Assembly (NCBI RefSeq): GCF_028595265.1
Contig: NZ_JAQQXP010000001.1
Coordinates: 2,604,001-2,668,000, forward strand
Reading direction: 5' to 3'
Length of the DNA stretch: 64,000 bases
DNA from: Alteromonas gilva
GTDB taxonomy: Bacteria; Pseudomonadota; Gammaproteobacteria; Enterobacterales; Alteromonadaceae
Below, piece by piece: positions 34,202-43,712 of the stretch (position 1 is the first letter of the stretch; each line of letters begins with the position of its first letter). Below the pieces are notes generated by a model. The model searched no databases. It was not told the DNA's origin and was given only the letters and a program-made list of their open reading frames with translations. The translations under genes were made by a program, and so were the position numbers.

Positions 34202-34741
34202 CTACTTCTTGTGTGGGGCGAGCACCATGATCATCTGACGGCCTTCCACACGACGTGGGAAAGACTCGCAGTTAGCAATGTCTTCTAAATCGCCTTTAAC
34301 GCGGTTTAACAGTTCAATGCCAATCTCTTGGTGAGCCATTTCACGTCCGCGAAAACGGATCGTGACTTTGGCTTTATCGCCACCTTCCAGAAAGCGACGC
34401 AGGTTGCGCAGTTTTACCTGGTAATCGCCTTCATCAGTGCCAGGGCGAAATTTAATCTCCTTGACCTGAATTTGCTTCTGTTTTTTCTTTTGCTCTTTTT
34501 GAGCTTTCGATTTCTCGAAGAGGAACTTGCCATAGTCCATAATTTTACAGACTGGCGGCTCAGCGTTCGGACTAATCTCAACAAGATCTAAACTTGCCGC
34601 TTCAGCAGAGCTGACTGCTTCGCTAATCGAAACAACGCCTAATTGGCTTCCGTCTGCGCTAATTAAGCGCACTTCTCTTGCAGTAATTTCATCGTTAATC
34701 CGGGCTTTGTCACCCTGAGCCTTATTGTTAGCGCCTTTAAT
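34202..34741 (-). CDS. infC: Translation initiation factor IF-3 (AUU start)
   Basis: 179-residue initiation factor that ensures start-codon fidelity and subunit dissociation. Only a shorter frame begins at a standard codon (GTG at 34672), which would remove the first 23 residues. The real start is ATT at 34741: GGAGG lies eight bases upstream and the frame reads IKGANNKAQGDKARINDEIT, as in other IF-3 proteins. The rare AUU start is the known basis of IF-3 autoregulation. The N-domain (to about residue 80), linker rich in Lys/Gln, and C-domain are complete. Confidence 0.97.
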   Translation of the reverse strand: MKGANNKAQGDKARINDEITAREVRLISADGSQLGVVSISEAVSSAEAASLDLVEISPNAEPPVCKIMDYGKFLFEKSKAQKEQKKKQKQIQVKEIKFRPGTDEGDYQVKLRNLRRFLEGGDKAKVTIRFRGREMAHQEIGIELLNRVKGDLEDIANCESFPRRVEGRQMIMVLAPHKK

Positions 34742-34873
34742 GTGCTATTCCTCCAACTACTTTAATCATTACCTGATTTTCTTATTTCAACTTTTTAAAT
34801 GAAAATCAGACACTTACTTATTTACTTTTCGCAACGACAGCCACGCCGCATAATTAGATGCGGGAGTATACCG

Positions 34874-36790
34874 TTATTTGATGATTTTTCCAGCGATTTC
34901 TTCGTTTGCCAGCGCAATAAACTCTGCAACTGGCATACTGCCTAAATCTTCACCGCGACGTGAACGCACGGCTACTTTTCCGGCTTCCATCTCTTTATCA
35001 CCTACGACCAGCATATAAGGTACACGTTTTAACGTATGTTCTCGAATTTTAAAGCCAATCTTTTCATTTCTCAAGTCGGTCTTGGCTCTGAAGCCTTGTT
35101 GCTGTAAAGATTCGACGACCTGATTGGCATATTCGGCCTGGCTATCGGTAATATTGAGAACCACCATTTGCTTGGGAGCCAGCCACAATGGGAAGAACCC
35201 GGCGTACTCCTCGGTCAGAATACCAATGAAGCGTTCTAACGATCCCAGCACCGCCCGGTGAATCATTACCGGTACTTTGCGCTCGCCGTCTTCGGCAACA
35301 TAAGTTGATCCCAGACGACCAGGCATCGAGAAATCAGCCTGCACAGTACCACATTGCCACGCACGATCTAAACAATCGTACAGGGTAAATTCAATTTTGG
35401 GTCCATAAAACGCGCCTTCGCCCGGCAGGTATTTGAATTCTATACCTTTAGTGTTAAGTGCTTCGGCCAGTGCACTTTCTGCTTTATCCCAGATTTCATC
35501 GCTACCAACGCGCTTTTCAGGGCGGGTCGATAGTTTCACTTCGATTTTTTCAAAACCGAAGCTGCGATAGGCGTCGTAAATCATATCAATACAGCTGCCT
35601 ACTTCGTCGAGCATCTGCTCTTCGGTACAGAAAATATGCGCGTCATCCTGGGTAAACCCACGTACCCGCATTAGTCCGTGTAATGCACCTGATGGTTCGT
35701 TGCGGTGACAGCAACCAAACTCGGCCATACGCAGTGGCAAGTCACGGTAAGACTTAAGCCCCTGATTAAAGATTTGCACGTGGCCCGGGCAGTTCATGGG
35801 CTTAATGGCATATTCACGCTTTTCAGATTCCGTGGTGAACATGTTTTCGGCGTACTTGTCCCAGTGACCTGAACGCTCCCACAGTACACGGTCCATCATT
35901 AACGGGCCTTTCACCTCGTCGTACTGATATTTGCGCAGCATATTACGCACAAACTGTTCCAGTTCGGTGTAAATCGACCAGCCGTCGTTATGCCAGAACA
36001 CCATACCCGGTGCTTCTTCCTGCCAGTGGAATAAATCCAGTGTTTTACCTATTTTACGGTGGTCACGCTTTTCGGCTTCTTCGAGACGCTGCAAGTAGGC
36101 TTTGAGCTGTTTCTTGTCAGCCCAGGCTGTGCCGTAAATACGCTGCAACATTTTGTTGTCGCTGTTGCCACGCCAGTAGGCGCCGGCCACTTTCATCAGT
36201 TTAAAGTGATGGCAGAACTTCATGTTAGGCACGTGAGGACCACGGCACATATCCACATATTCTTCGTGATGATATAAGCCCGGCTTGTCATCCTGACTGA
36301 TGTTCTCATCCAGAATTTCAATCTTATAAGGCTCGTGGCGGGTCACAAACGCATCGCGCGCTTCTTGCCAGCTCACGGTCTTTTTCACCACATCGTAGTT
36401 GGTTTTGGCCAACTCAAGCATGCGCTTTTCGAGCTTTTGTAAATCGTCTTCGGTGAGCGAGTGCTCCATGTCTACATCGTAGTAGAAACCGTTATCAATC
36501 ACCGGCCCGATGGCCATTTTGACGTCCGGATACAATTGCTTTATGGCATGGCCTAACAAGTGCGCACAGCTGTGACGGACTACTTCCAGCCCTTCATCGT
36601 CTTTGACGGTAAGTATTTGTAAGTCGGCGTCGTGGCTAATGATATCAACCGCGTCGACCAGCTCGCCGTTGACCTTTCCGGCAACGGTGGCTTTGGCCAA
36701 CCCGGGGCCGATATCACCGGCAACATCTAAAACTGAAACTGGGTTATCAAAGCTACGCTGACTACCGTCGGGAAGAGTAATTACTGGCAT
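34874..36790 (-). CDS. thrS: Threonyl-tRNA synthetase
   Basis: 638-residue class II synthetase: TGS domain (about 1-62), editing domain (about 65-225, with HSCAHLLGHA, the zinc/editing motif), catalytic core (about 240-535, including the zinc ligands and GLMRVRGFTQDDAHIF) and C-terminal anticodon-binding domain. The length matches E. coli ThrS (642). It is the first gene of the thrS-infC-rpmI-rplT group. A terminator-like hairpin lies 57-77 bases upstream of the start. Confidence 0.98.
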   Translation of the reverse strand: MPVITLPDGSQRSFDNPVSVLDVAGDIGPGLAKATVAGKVNGELVDAVDIISHDADLQILTVKDDEGLEVVRHSCAHLLGHAIKQLYPDVKMAIGPVIDNGFYYDVDMEHSLTEDDLQKLEKRMLELAKTNYDVVKKTVSWQEARDAFVTRHEPYKIEILDENISQDDKPGLYHHEEYVDMCRGPHVPNMKFCHHFKLMKVAGAYWRGNSDNKMLQRIYGTAWADKKQLKAYLQRLEEAEKRDHRKIGKTLDLFHWQEEAPGMVFWHNDGWSIYTELEQFVRNMLRKYQYDEVKGPLMMDRVLWERSGHWDKYAENMFTTESEKREYAIKPMNCPGHVQIFNQGLKSYRDLPLRMAEFGCCHRNEPSGALHGLMRVRGFTQDDAHIFCTEEQMLDEVGSCIDMIYDAYRSFGFEKIEVKLSTRPEKRVGSDEIWDKAESALAEALNTKGIEFKYLPGEGAFYGPKIEFTLYDCLDRAWQCGTVQADFSMPGRLGSTYVAEDGERKVPVMIHRAVLGSLERFIGILTEEYAGFFPLWLAPKQMVVLNITDSQAEYANQVVESLQQQGFRAKTDLRNEKIGFKIREHTLKRVPYMLVVGDKEMEAGKVAVRSRRGEDLGSMPVAEFIALANEEIAGKIIK

Positions 36791-36846
36791 GGAATGTCCT
36801 TAACAGTGGTGACACCTACTCTGTGCCACTTGTAGTTGCTAATCAT

Positions 36847-36867
36847 AAAAAAACACCCTAAAGGGTG
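36847..36867 (-). terminator. Intrinsic terminator between rluF and thrS
   Basis: Six-base arms CACCCT (36854-36859) and AGGGTG (36862-36867) followed on the minus strand by seven T (36847-36853). It ends rluF transcription 140 bases after its stop, or, since it lies only 57 bases before the thrS ATG, could act as a leader attenuator. A second small hairpin AGCCTGTAGGCT lies at 36877-36888. Confidence 0.78.
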
Positions 36868-37006
36868 CGTGATTGAGCCTACAGGCTAATGAATAAGCCG
36901 GATTATAACCTGTGATTTGGTACATGCAATCACTGATTTGTGGGATTGTTTATGAAACATCCAATCGGCTGTCGTTTTAAGCAAAGTGATTGAATTATAC
37001 CACAAA

Positions 37007-37747
37007 CTAGCTGGCTGTTTTGCGCGATCCCTGGACCGCGTTATGCAGTGTGGCTAATTCTTTGCTGGTAAGTTCACGCCACTGACCCGGTTTAAGTTGC
37101 GCCAATTCAATGTGCATGATGCGTGTCCGTTTTAATTTGGTGACTTCATACCCTAAAAACTCACACATGCGACGAATTTGCCGGTTAAGACCCTGGGTGA
37201 GGATAATATTAAATTTAAATTTACCCCGCGGCGATACCTTACAGGGTTTGGTAACCGTGCCTAAAATCGGTACGCCCCTGGCCATTTTCTGCAGAAACCG
37301 GTCACTAATGGGCTGGTTCACCGTCACCTCATATTCTTTATCGTGGGCATTTTCGGCACGCAGAATCTTATTCACAATATCACCGTCGCTGGTGAGTAAA
37401 ATTAACCCCTCGGAGGGTTTATCAAGCCGGCCAATGGGAAAAATACGCTCTTTATGCCGAATCGCATCAATAATATTGCCTTTAACATGCCGCTCAGTGG
37501 TACAGGTAATACCGATGGGCTTGTTGTACGCAATATAGACTCTGTCGGACTTATCTTTTGCCACCGCTCCTATGCGCTTGCCATCCACTTTTACGGTGTC
37601 CTGCGGGCCTACTTTGGTGCCTAATTCAGGCACTTTATCGTTAATGGTAACGCGCTGTTGCTCGATCAGTTTATCGGCTTCACGACGTGAGCAAAAACCG
37701 GTATCACTTATATATTTATTGAGACGTTTGGTCATCTCTGAACTCAT
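37007..37747 (-). CDS. rluF: 23S rRNA pseudouridine synthase RluF
   Basis: 246-residue RsuA-family pseudouridine synthase, which modifies U2604 in E. coli. An N-terminal S4 RNA-binding domain (about 7-60) is followed by the catalytic domain with the active-site motif IGRLDKPSEGL (Asp in RLDK, about residue 108). RluF-specific stretches such as GITCTTE and NKILRAENAHDKEYEV support this subgroup over RluB or RluE. An AAGGA site precedes the ATG. Confidence 0.92.
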   Translation of the reverse strand: MSSEMTKRLNKYISDTGFCSRREADKLIEQQRVTINDKVPELGTKVGPQDTVKVDGKRIGAVAKDKSDRVYIAYNKPIGITCTTERHVKGNIIDAIRHKERIFPIGRLDKPSEGLILLTSDGDIVNKILRAENAHDKEYEVTVNQPISDRFLQKMARGVPILGTVTKPCKVSPRGKFKFNIILTQGLNRQIRRMCEFLGYEVTKLKRTRIMHIELAQLKPGQWRELTSKELATLHNAVQGSRKTAS

Positions 37748-37999
37748 ACTGCATCCTTGATATCGCGCGCGGATTCATAAAAACCCTGATTGTACCGTCT
37801 ACACCAGTAATAAGAAAATGCTAATCGGTTGCAACGAACTGCTGGTCTGCTTAACCCGGCCATCCCCCTGGCAAGTTAATAAATACTCACTTTTAAATAC
37901 ATAAAACCTTCATAAATTATTCTTAATATTGCCATTAAAAATAACCAGAGCATCCCTACCATGATGGCCTCTCATTCACCTCAACGAAGAAGTCATTTT

Positions 38000-39973
38000 A
38001 TGAACCTGAAAGATTTTAAAATTCTTGTCCCCTCCCTGCTCACAGCAGCAATACTTACCGGCTGTGGCAGCGACTCGGAGTTTGCAGCTCCCCCACCATC
38101 CAATCCACCATCAACGCCGCCAGAAACTGAAGCCCCTGCCGCCACCCCGTTTACGATTGGTTTACTGCCCGATACTCAGGGCGGCTCTGACAGCGAAGGC
38201 CAGGCGCATGTTTCAATGTATCCGATGCGCGAAGTACTTGCTCATCAGGCCGCTGCGGGTGTCGACATGGTCATTGCCGTGGGCGATTTAACCGACAACG
38301 GCAGCGATATTGAATTTGCCGAGTGGCGTTCTATTGCAGACGCTTACGCTGAGCAGGGTATAGAATTTTTACCCGTTATGGGCAATCACGAAACCAGTTA
38401 TGCTTACACGTACAACTGGATAGAAAATATGCGCAATTTTATTCCTGAAGATGCCGTGCACATGCCCGACTACGAGTGGATTAATTATTATGTTGTGCGC
38501 GACAACGTACTGATTTTTGGCCTCGCTTATTACAACTTGCCCATCGCTTACAGCTGGCTCAAAGAAACCGTTGAGTCAATGGAAGGCATCGACCACATTG
38601 TTGTCGCCAGCCACGACGGCCTGATCGGCGCTAAATACGGCCAAACCCGCGAACAAATAGTGGATGGCACCAAAGGCGATGACTGGGTATTTTCTGTACA
38701 ACCGCAAATTCGCGAGTTTTTCGCCGATCACGATGTCATTTATGTGCAGGGTCACGAACATCAGTATCAACGCTCGCTGATCAGCGCCAAAACCGCACTG
38801 ACCACTACCCCGTCAAGTTCGACGCCTACCGGGGGTAATTATCGCATGGATACTTACACGCAAATTATGGCTGGTAATGCATCGTACAAAGGCTATGAAT
38901 TTCGCTATGGTGAGCGAGAGTTAGTGCAAATGATAGTCGCTCAGAAAAACGCCACCATGTCGAAGGGTTCCAGCCATTTTGATGTAAACTCGTCGCTGCT
39001 GACTTTTACCGATCAACGCATAGACTATGCATCATATTTTGCGCCACACACCGCCACATCCAATGATGCGGATCAGGACTTTACCGCGCAGTGGCACCTG
39101 ATGGATAAATTTTCCCGCACCAAGAATCGCTGTGAGTCGGTTATTTACCCTAATTCTATTCCTGCCGATACCCGTCCGGTGCTGGTCCTGCAAACCCAGT
39201 ATATGACCAATGACTGTTACGGCGATGACGGCAGCTACGTGAACTTAGTAGGCGGCCAGAACAATACTTTTAATCGCACTGATACCCGTACCCGGGATAT
39301 GAGCTTTACGCCTGGCTTTACCCGCGCTGAGACGATGAACGATCTGATCCGTCTTAACTATCAGTGGTTATATCAGGTCCATGAAAGCTGGACGCCGAAC
39401 CTTAACAGCCCGGTTCGGGTAATTCCTGACTATGATGCCAATGAGCTGATTATTCCCGAAACCACCATTGATTTAAAAGAACACGTCACGCTCAGTTGGC
39501 TCCCCGCCAACGAAACCGCTTCCGACATTCTTATCATCAGTGGTACGCAAAACCAAACCGGTGTTTATCAGGATGATTATGGCGTGCTCAAGAACATTGA
39601 AGCTGACACTGGCTTAAGCAATTCACAACCCGATGGCTCGGCAAAATCAGCCATCACCCTGCCGCCAACAGCGACTCAGGACTGGGATATCAGCAGCGCC
39701 GTCAGCGATACTTTTGCTGTGCAATTTACAGCGCCTGAGGCCCTTGATAGCGCAGCGCTTACGCTGGGTATACTCCGTGACGGTGAATGGCAAGCCATCA
39801 CGCCAGACAACTGCATTATTGATTCGGCCTGGAGTACCAGTTACCTGTCAGATACGCCAGCACGCAACCAGGACTGTGCCGGTACACCGCTTGTTGGGTA
39901 TGACAGTAGTTTTGGTAACCGCTGGTGGGTGGTATTAAACGCCGATGCCGAGATTGCCCTGATCGCGCAATAA
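38000..39973 (+). CDS. Lipoprotein metallophosphoesterase
   Basis: 657-residue exported lipoprotein. The signal ends in LTGC (Cys about residue 22) followed by a Pro-rich spacer (about 30-50). The calcineurin-like phosphoesterase domain (about 55-265) shows all metal motifs: DTQ, VGDLTDN, MGNHE, ASHD and GHEHQYQ. The remaining 390 residues are mostly beta-rich and unassigned. It probably hydrolyses phosphoesters outside the inner membrane. I chose the second Met (38000) because it precedes the signal sequence directly; the frame is open to 37961. It is a single-gene unit. Confidence 0.83.
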   Translation: MNLKDFKILVPSLLTAAILTGCGSDSEFAAPPPSNPPSTPPETEAPAATPFTIGLLPDTQGGSDSEGQAHVSMYPMREVLAHQAAAGVDMVIAVGDLTDNGSDIEFAEWRSIADAYAEQGIEFLPVMGNHETSYAYTYNWIENMRNFIPEDAVHMPDYEWINYYVVRDNVLIFGLAYYNLPIAYSWLKETVESMEGIDHIVVASHDGLIGAKYGQTREQIVDGTKGDDWVFSVQPQIREFFADHDVIYVQGHEHQYQRSLISAKTALTTTPSSSTPTGGNYRMDTYTQIMAGNASYKGYEFRYGERELVQMIVAQKNATMSKGSSHFDVNSSLLTFTDQRIDYASYFAPHTATSNDADQDFTAQWHLMDKFSRTKNRCESVIYPNSIPADTRPVLVLQTQYMTNDCYGDDGSYVNLVGGQNNTFNRTDTRTRDMSFTPGFTRAETMNDLIRLNYQWLYQVHESWTPNLNSPVRVIPDYDANELIIPETTIDLKEHVTLSWLPANETASDILIISGTQNQTGVYQDDYGVLKNIEADTGLSNSQPDGSAKSAITLPPTATQDWDISSAVSDTFAVQFTAPEALDSAALTLGILRDGEWQAITPDNCIIDSAWSTSYLSDTPARNQDCAGTPLVGYDSSFGNRWWVVLNADAEIALIAQ

Positions 39974-40007
39974 GCACCGTAACCACACCTGTCCAAACGA
40001 AAAGCTC

Positions 40008-40036
40008 TGGGGGCTGTAGTCAGTACAGCCCCTCTT
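40008..40036. terminator. Terminator between convergent genes
   Basis: Nine-base arms GGGGCTGTA (40010-40018) and TACAGCCCC (40024-40032) with a five-base loop between the metallophosphoesterase gene and the convergent symporter gene. The flanking T-runs are short (TCTT to the right, AGAG to the left), so strength is moderate. Confidence 0.7.
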
Positions 40037-40044
40037 ATAACTGC

Positions 40045-41517
40045 CTAATTACCCAGGAAAGCGTCAGGAAACCGGTTTAACTCAAACCCCCACAGCGCGG
40101 GTAATACCCAGTAGACAGCCAGTGTCAGCAGGATAATCGAAATAAAGTTCATCCAGATCCCGGTGCGAAACATATCAGCAATCTTCAGGTATCCCGAGCC
40201 AAACACAATGGCATTAGGCGGCGTTGCCACCGGCAGCATGTAAGCACAGGATGCGGCGACTGTTACCGCCACCATTAACGTGTAAGGATGTACATCCAGT
40301 GCCAGCGCCATGGGCGCCAGTATGGGTAACAACACGGTTGTCGTTGCCAGGTTAGAGGTGATTTCAGTTAAGAAATTCACCGCGGCAATCAAAACCGCGA
40401 TCAGCAGGAATAACGGCAATGCGTCGAGCAGTACCAGGTGTTGCCCAATCCAGCTGGCCAGCCCGGATGATTGGAAGCCGCCGGCAATGGCGATACCACC
40501 GCCAAACAACACGATGGTACCCCAGGGCATTTTCACTGCCTCTTCCCAGGTCATAATGGGATGTTGTTTGTCTTTAGAGGAAAACAAAAACAACGTAGTG
40601 GCCGCAATGATTGCGATAATAGTGTCGTCGAGTTGTGGCACAAAATATTGCAGGTATGAGCGCGATACCCACATTAACGCCGTGCCCACAAACACGGTTA
40701 ACACCAGTTTTTCTTCGTAACTCATTGGCCCCAGTTCGTTACGTAACTGGGCAATTTCGTTGCGACCACCAGGAAAGGTTACAGCCTGGCAGGCAAAGGC
40801 AACGCGGGTCAGATAAAACCAGCATATTGTCAGTAACACCACGGTAATCGGAAAGCCAAACATAAACCAGGTGGCAAAACTGATATCGATACCATAGATT
40901 TGTTGCAGGATACCGGCTAACACCAGGTTCGGCGGCGTCCCTATCAGTGTTGCCATACCGCCAATGGAGGCCGAATAGGCAATCGCCAGCATCAGCGCTT
41001 TACTGAACTTTTCGCCTTCGTCGGCCTTTAACTCAGCATGGCCCAGAAACTGTTTGGCCACCGCCACACCTATCGGCAGCATCATTACTGTGGTGGCCGT
41101 GTTTGAGATCCACATCGACAAAAACGCCGTCGACAACATAAAGCCCAAAATGATCCGCGGTACATTGCTGCCGACAATATAAATAATGTTCAGGGCAATC
41201 CGCCGGTGCAGATTCCAGCGTTCAATCGCTATCGCCAGTACAAAACCGCCCATATACAAAAAAATGTATTTATGCCCATAGGCGGCGGTTACATCGCTGA
41301 TGTCAGCGCCACCAAACAAAGGCAACAGCACGATTGGTAACAACGCAGTCACACTGATCGGTATGGCTTCGGTGATCCACCAGATAGCTACCCAGAGTGT
41401 CACTGCCATCACCGCTAAACCTTGCTGACTGAGTCCCGCTGGCGATAAAAACAGCAATACCATGATAAAAACCGCTGGACCAAGGCCTAAACCCACTTGT
41501 TTTGTAGAAAGTGACAT
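40045..41517 (-). CDS. SLC13/DASS-family sodium:anion symporter (second copy type)
   Basis: 490-residue inner-membrane carrier with about twelve helices. The SNT motif is intact in the first repeat (ISNTATTVM) but reads SNL in the second (TEITSNLATTTV). It is related to, but clearly different from, the symporter at 12580-13950. I chose the ATG at 41517 as start; the frame is open to 41685, but the extra 56 residues overlap the region of the divergent kinase gene and have no matching ribosome-binding site. The substrate is probably a di- or tricarboxylate. Confidence 0.88.
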   Translation of the reverse strand: MSLSTKQVGLGLGPAVFIMVLLFLSPAGLSQQGLAVMAVTLWVAIWWITEAIPISVTALLPIVLLPLFGGADISDVTAAYGHKYIFLYMGGFVLAIAIERWNLHRRIALNIIYIVGSNVPRIILGFMLSTAFLSMWISNTATTVMMLPIGVAVAKQFLGHAELKADEGEKFSKALMLAIAYSASIGGMATLIGTPPNLVLAGILQQIYGIDISFATWFMFGFPITVVLLTICWFYLTRVAFACQAVTFPGGRNEIAQLRNELGPMSYEEKLVLTVFVGTALMWVSRSYLQYFVPQLDDTIIAIIAATTLFLFSSKDKQHPIMTWEEAVKMPWGTIVLFGGGIAIAGGFQSSGLASWIGQHLVLLDALPLFLLIAVLIAAVNFLTEITSNLATTTVLLPILAPMALALDVHPYTLMVAVTVAASCAYMLPVATPPNAIVFGSGYLKIADMFRTGIWMNFISIILLTLAVYWVLPALWGFELNRFPDAFLGN

Positions 41518-41717
41518 ATTAACGCTGTCTTTTATAATAATGAGTGTGACACCATTAAAGAGTAAAAAACCACCAATAATCAAGCACACTCGTATTTTAA
41601 CAAGGGTATTTCGTCTGATCAGCCAGTCCGGTAAGCGCAAAACGCTAACAGAAAGGGCATAACTTACCGCCGTTGGCACTGGCAAAGGCGCAAATATCTT
41701 CCATAATCAGGAAAAGC

Positions 41718-42623
41718 ATGACGATTCAAAATACAATGTGGCAATTTATCAGCGAACAAATTAGCCAAAGCTCCGGACACCTGTTTGTTTGCCAGAATTA
41801 TCAACCTGTAGCCGGAGGCGATACCCATCAGTGCGCTGTGCTGCGCGATGATAGTCGGCGCTACTTTGTCAAATATCGTCAGTTGCCTTCGCCCGATAAC
41901 ACCGAACTCGATGCCGAAGCAGACGGACTCAGCGCTTTAGCGGCAACCGGTGCCATTCACACACCATCGGTCATTTGTTTTGGCACGCTTCAAGAGCAGC
42001 AACAACAGTTTGAATACCTGGTGTTGCAATACCTCAAACTGTCGCAACGCAAAAATGAAGACTGGTTTACCTTTGGTCAACAGCTAGCGAACCTGCATAA
42101 ACAACCGGCAGGCAGTCATTACGGCTGGTCCCGTGACAACTTTATTGGCCGCTCAGTCCAGGTGAATAGCCCTTGCGACAACTGGGCCAGTTTTTTTGCT
42201 GAAAGTCGTATTGGCGTGATGTTAGAGCTACTCGCCAGACAGGGGCATATCTGGTGTAATATTGATGTGTGTACCACCCGAATATTTCAGTTTCTTAGCG
42301 ACCATCAACCGCAGGTCTCCTTGCTGCACGGCGACCTTTGGAGCGGCAACGTGGGCTTTCATCATACTATGCCGGTGGTTTTTGATCCGGCGGTTTACCG
42401 GGGCGACCGCGAGACCGACATTGCGATGACAGAACTATTTGGCAAACTGCCACGTACCTTTTACGAAGGGTACGAGGACACCTGGCCGCTCGATAAACAG
42501 TACCCCCAGCGACGTTCACTGTATCAGCTTTACCATATCCTCAACCATGCGGTACTATTTGGCGGCCATTACCTGCAAACGGCCCGGGAAAACATCACCC
42601 AACTAAATCAACAACTCTGTTGA
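41718..42623 (+). CDS. Fructosamine/ketosamine-3-kinase family protein
   Basis: 301-residue cytoplasmic kinase-fold protein that in this family phosphorylates sugar residues attached to amines and so repairs glycated proteins. The catalytic loop LLHGDLWSGN and the metal-binding segment VVFDPAVYRGDRETDIAM are clear. The length is typical of YniA-like proteins. The start is the ATG at 41718 with AGGA upstream. The next gene follows 13 bp later with its own strong ribosome-binding site. Confidence 0.93.
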   Translation: MTIQNTMWQFISEQISQSSGHLFVCQNYQPVAGGDTHQCAVLRDDSRRYFVKYRQLPSPDNTELDAEADGLSALAATGAIHTPSVICFGTLQEQQQQFEYLVLQYLKLSQRKNEDWFTFGQQLANLHKQPAGSHYGWSRDNFIGRSVQVNSPCDNWASFFAESRIGVMLELLARQGHIWCNIDVCTTRIFQFLSDHQPQVSLLHGDLWSGNVGFHHTMPVVFDPAVYRGDRETDIAMTELFGKLPRTFYEGYEDTWPLDKQYPQRRSLYQLYHILNHAVLFGGHYLQTARENITQLNQQLC

Positions 42624-42636
42624 GTCAGGAGGACAT

Positions 42637-43707
42637 TTGAGGTATTTCAGCAAGCATTGCTGCGCGGTGTGTCGGCTCGTCCTGAGTACACTGTTTATCG
42701 TCTTTCTTAGTGCCTGTTCATCGCCTTACATCGCTGATGACATCAATGAATACCAACAACGCTTAAGCCGGGTGCTCGACACCGAGTTAGTCAGCCCTGC
42801 CAGCCAGGCCGGGCTTGCCAGCAGCCTGGCCTACCCGACGCGCAATGACTTGCTTAAACAACCCACCTCAATTGGCATCAACCTGACTCAGTTTCACCAG
42901 TTACAGCAATGCGAACTGGGCAATTTAGTGGCCGAACACAATACTGCGCTGGGTAAAATACAACATTTCTCGCAGCGCCTGCATTACGAACAACAGTTCA
43001 TCGCCGCCTTAAATGATTGTATGACACTCGCCAACGCTGCGCAGAGCGCCACCAACGAGTGGGGAAAGCTGACCGCGACCATGTCACAATGGCAACGCAT
43101 AAAGCAGGCTGAGTACCCGCTGCACTGGAGTAATATGCTGGTTCTTAGTGACGAAACCAAAGCGGCGTTCAGCCGCGCAAGGCCGGCCCTGTTGTATCAG
43201 GATACGATTGATATTGCCGGTCAGGTATCGCTGTTTAAACAAGTGACCGCGTTAGCCGAACCTCAGTATCAGCCCGGGCAGTCGATAGAAGCCAGCCTGC
43301 AAGCCATCAGCGCCAGTCGATTACCCGCGAGCATCTGGCTGGCCCAGCAACATATTGCGACACAGCTGCCGCCCATTACTGCGGCGTTGAAAACACAGTT
43401 AACCGCGCTGGATTGCACCGCTACCACCCCGGAAAAGGCTAACGTATTGCGCAATGTATTTTATTTATTTTTTATCGACAAAATTCAACCTGCAGGCGCG
43501 CGCATAAACGCTTTTACCTATCAGTTTGCCCCTGTAATGAACACCTGGCTGGCCTCGCCCGCGCTGCCTGACAGCTTTAAACAGTACCTGCGCTCGCAGC
43601 AGCGTCATTTTGCCGCGTATCAACAGGCGATGGACGACCATGTTACCTTATGGCAGGGGTTTCTTAGTCGCTGTAACTTATCACCTGTGGCACCATCTTC
43701 GGCGTGA
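42637..43707 (+). CDS. DUF3080-family lipoprotein
   Basis: 356-residue exported lipoprotein with a signal ending in LSAC (Cys27). The mature part is largely helical and matches the DUF3080 family by its general pattern (IADDINEYQQRLSRVL, SIGINLTQFHQLQQCELG). Its function is unknown. The start is TTG at 42637, supported by AGGAGGACA directly upstream. It is probably cotranscribed with the kinase gene and converges on the CPBP gene with a five-base gap. Confidence 0.85.
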   Translation: MRYFSKHCCAVCRLVLSTLFIVFLSACSSPYIADDINEYQQRLSRVLDTELVSPASQAGLASSLAYPTRNDLLKQPTSIGINLTQFHQLQQCELGNLVAEHNTALGKIQHFSQRLHYEQQFIAALNDCMTLANAAQSATNEWGKLTATMSQWQRIKQAEYPLHWSNMLVLSDETKAAFSRARPALLYQDTIDIAGQVSLFKQVTALAEPQYQPGQSIEASLQAISASRLPASIWLAQQHIATQLPPITAALKTQLTALDCTATTPEKANVLRNVFYLFFIDKIQPAGARINAFTYQFAPVMNTWLASPALPDSFKQYLRSQQRHFAAYQQAMDDHVTLWQGFLSRCNLSPVAPSSA

Positions 43708-43712
43708 ATCGC

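Noticed and set aside
12580..41517. The two SLC13 symporters as a recent duplication
   Set aside because: They differ in length, in the second SNT motif and over most of the sequence, so they are old paralogues or separate acquisitions.
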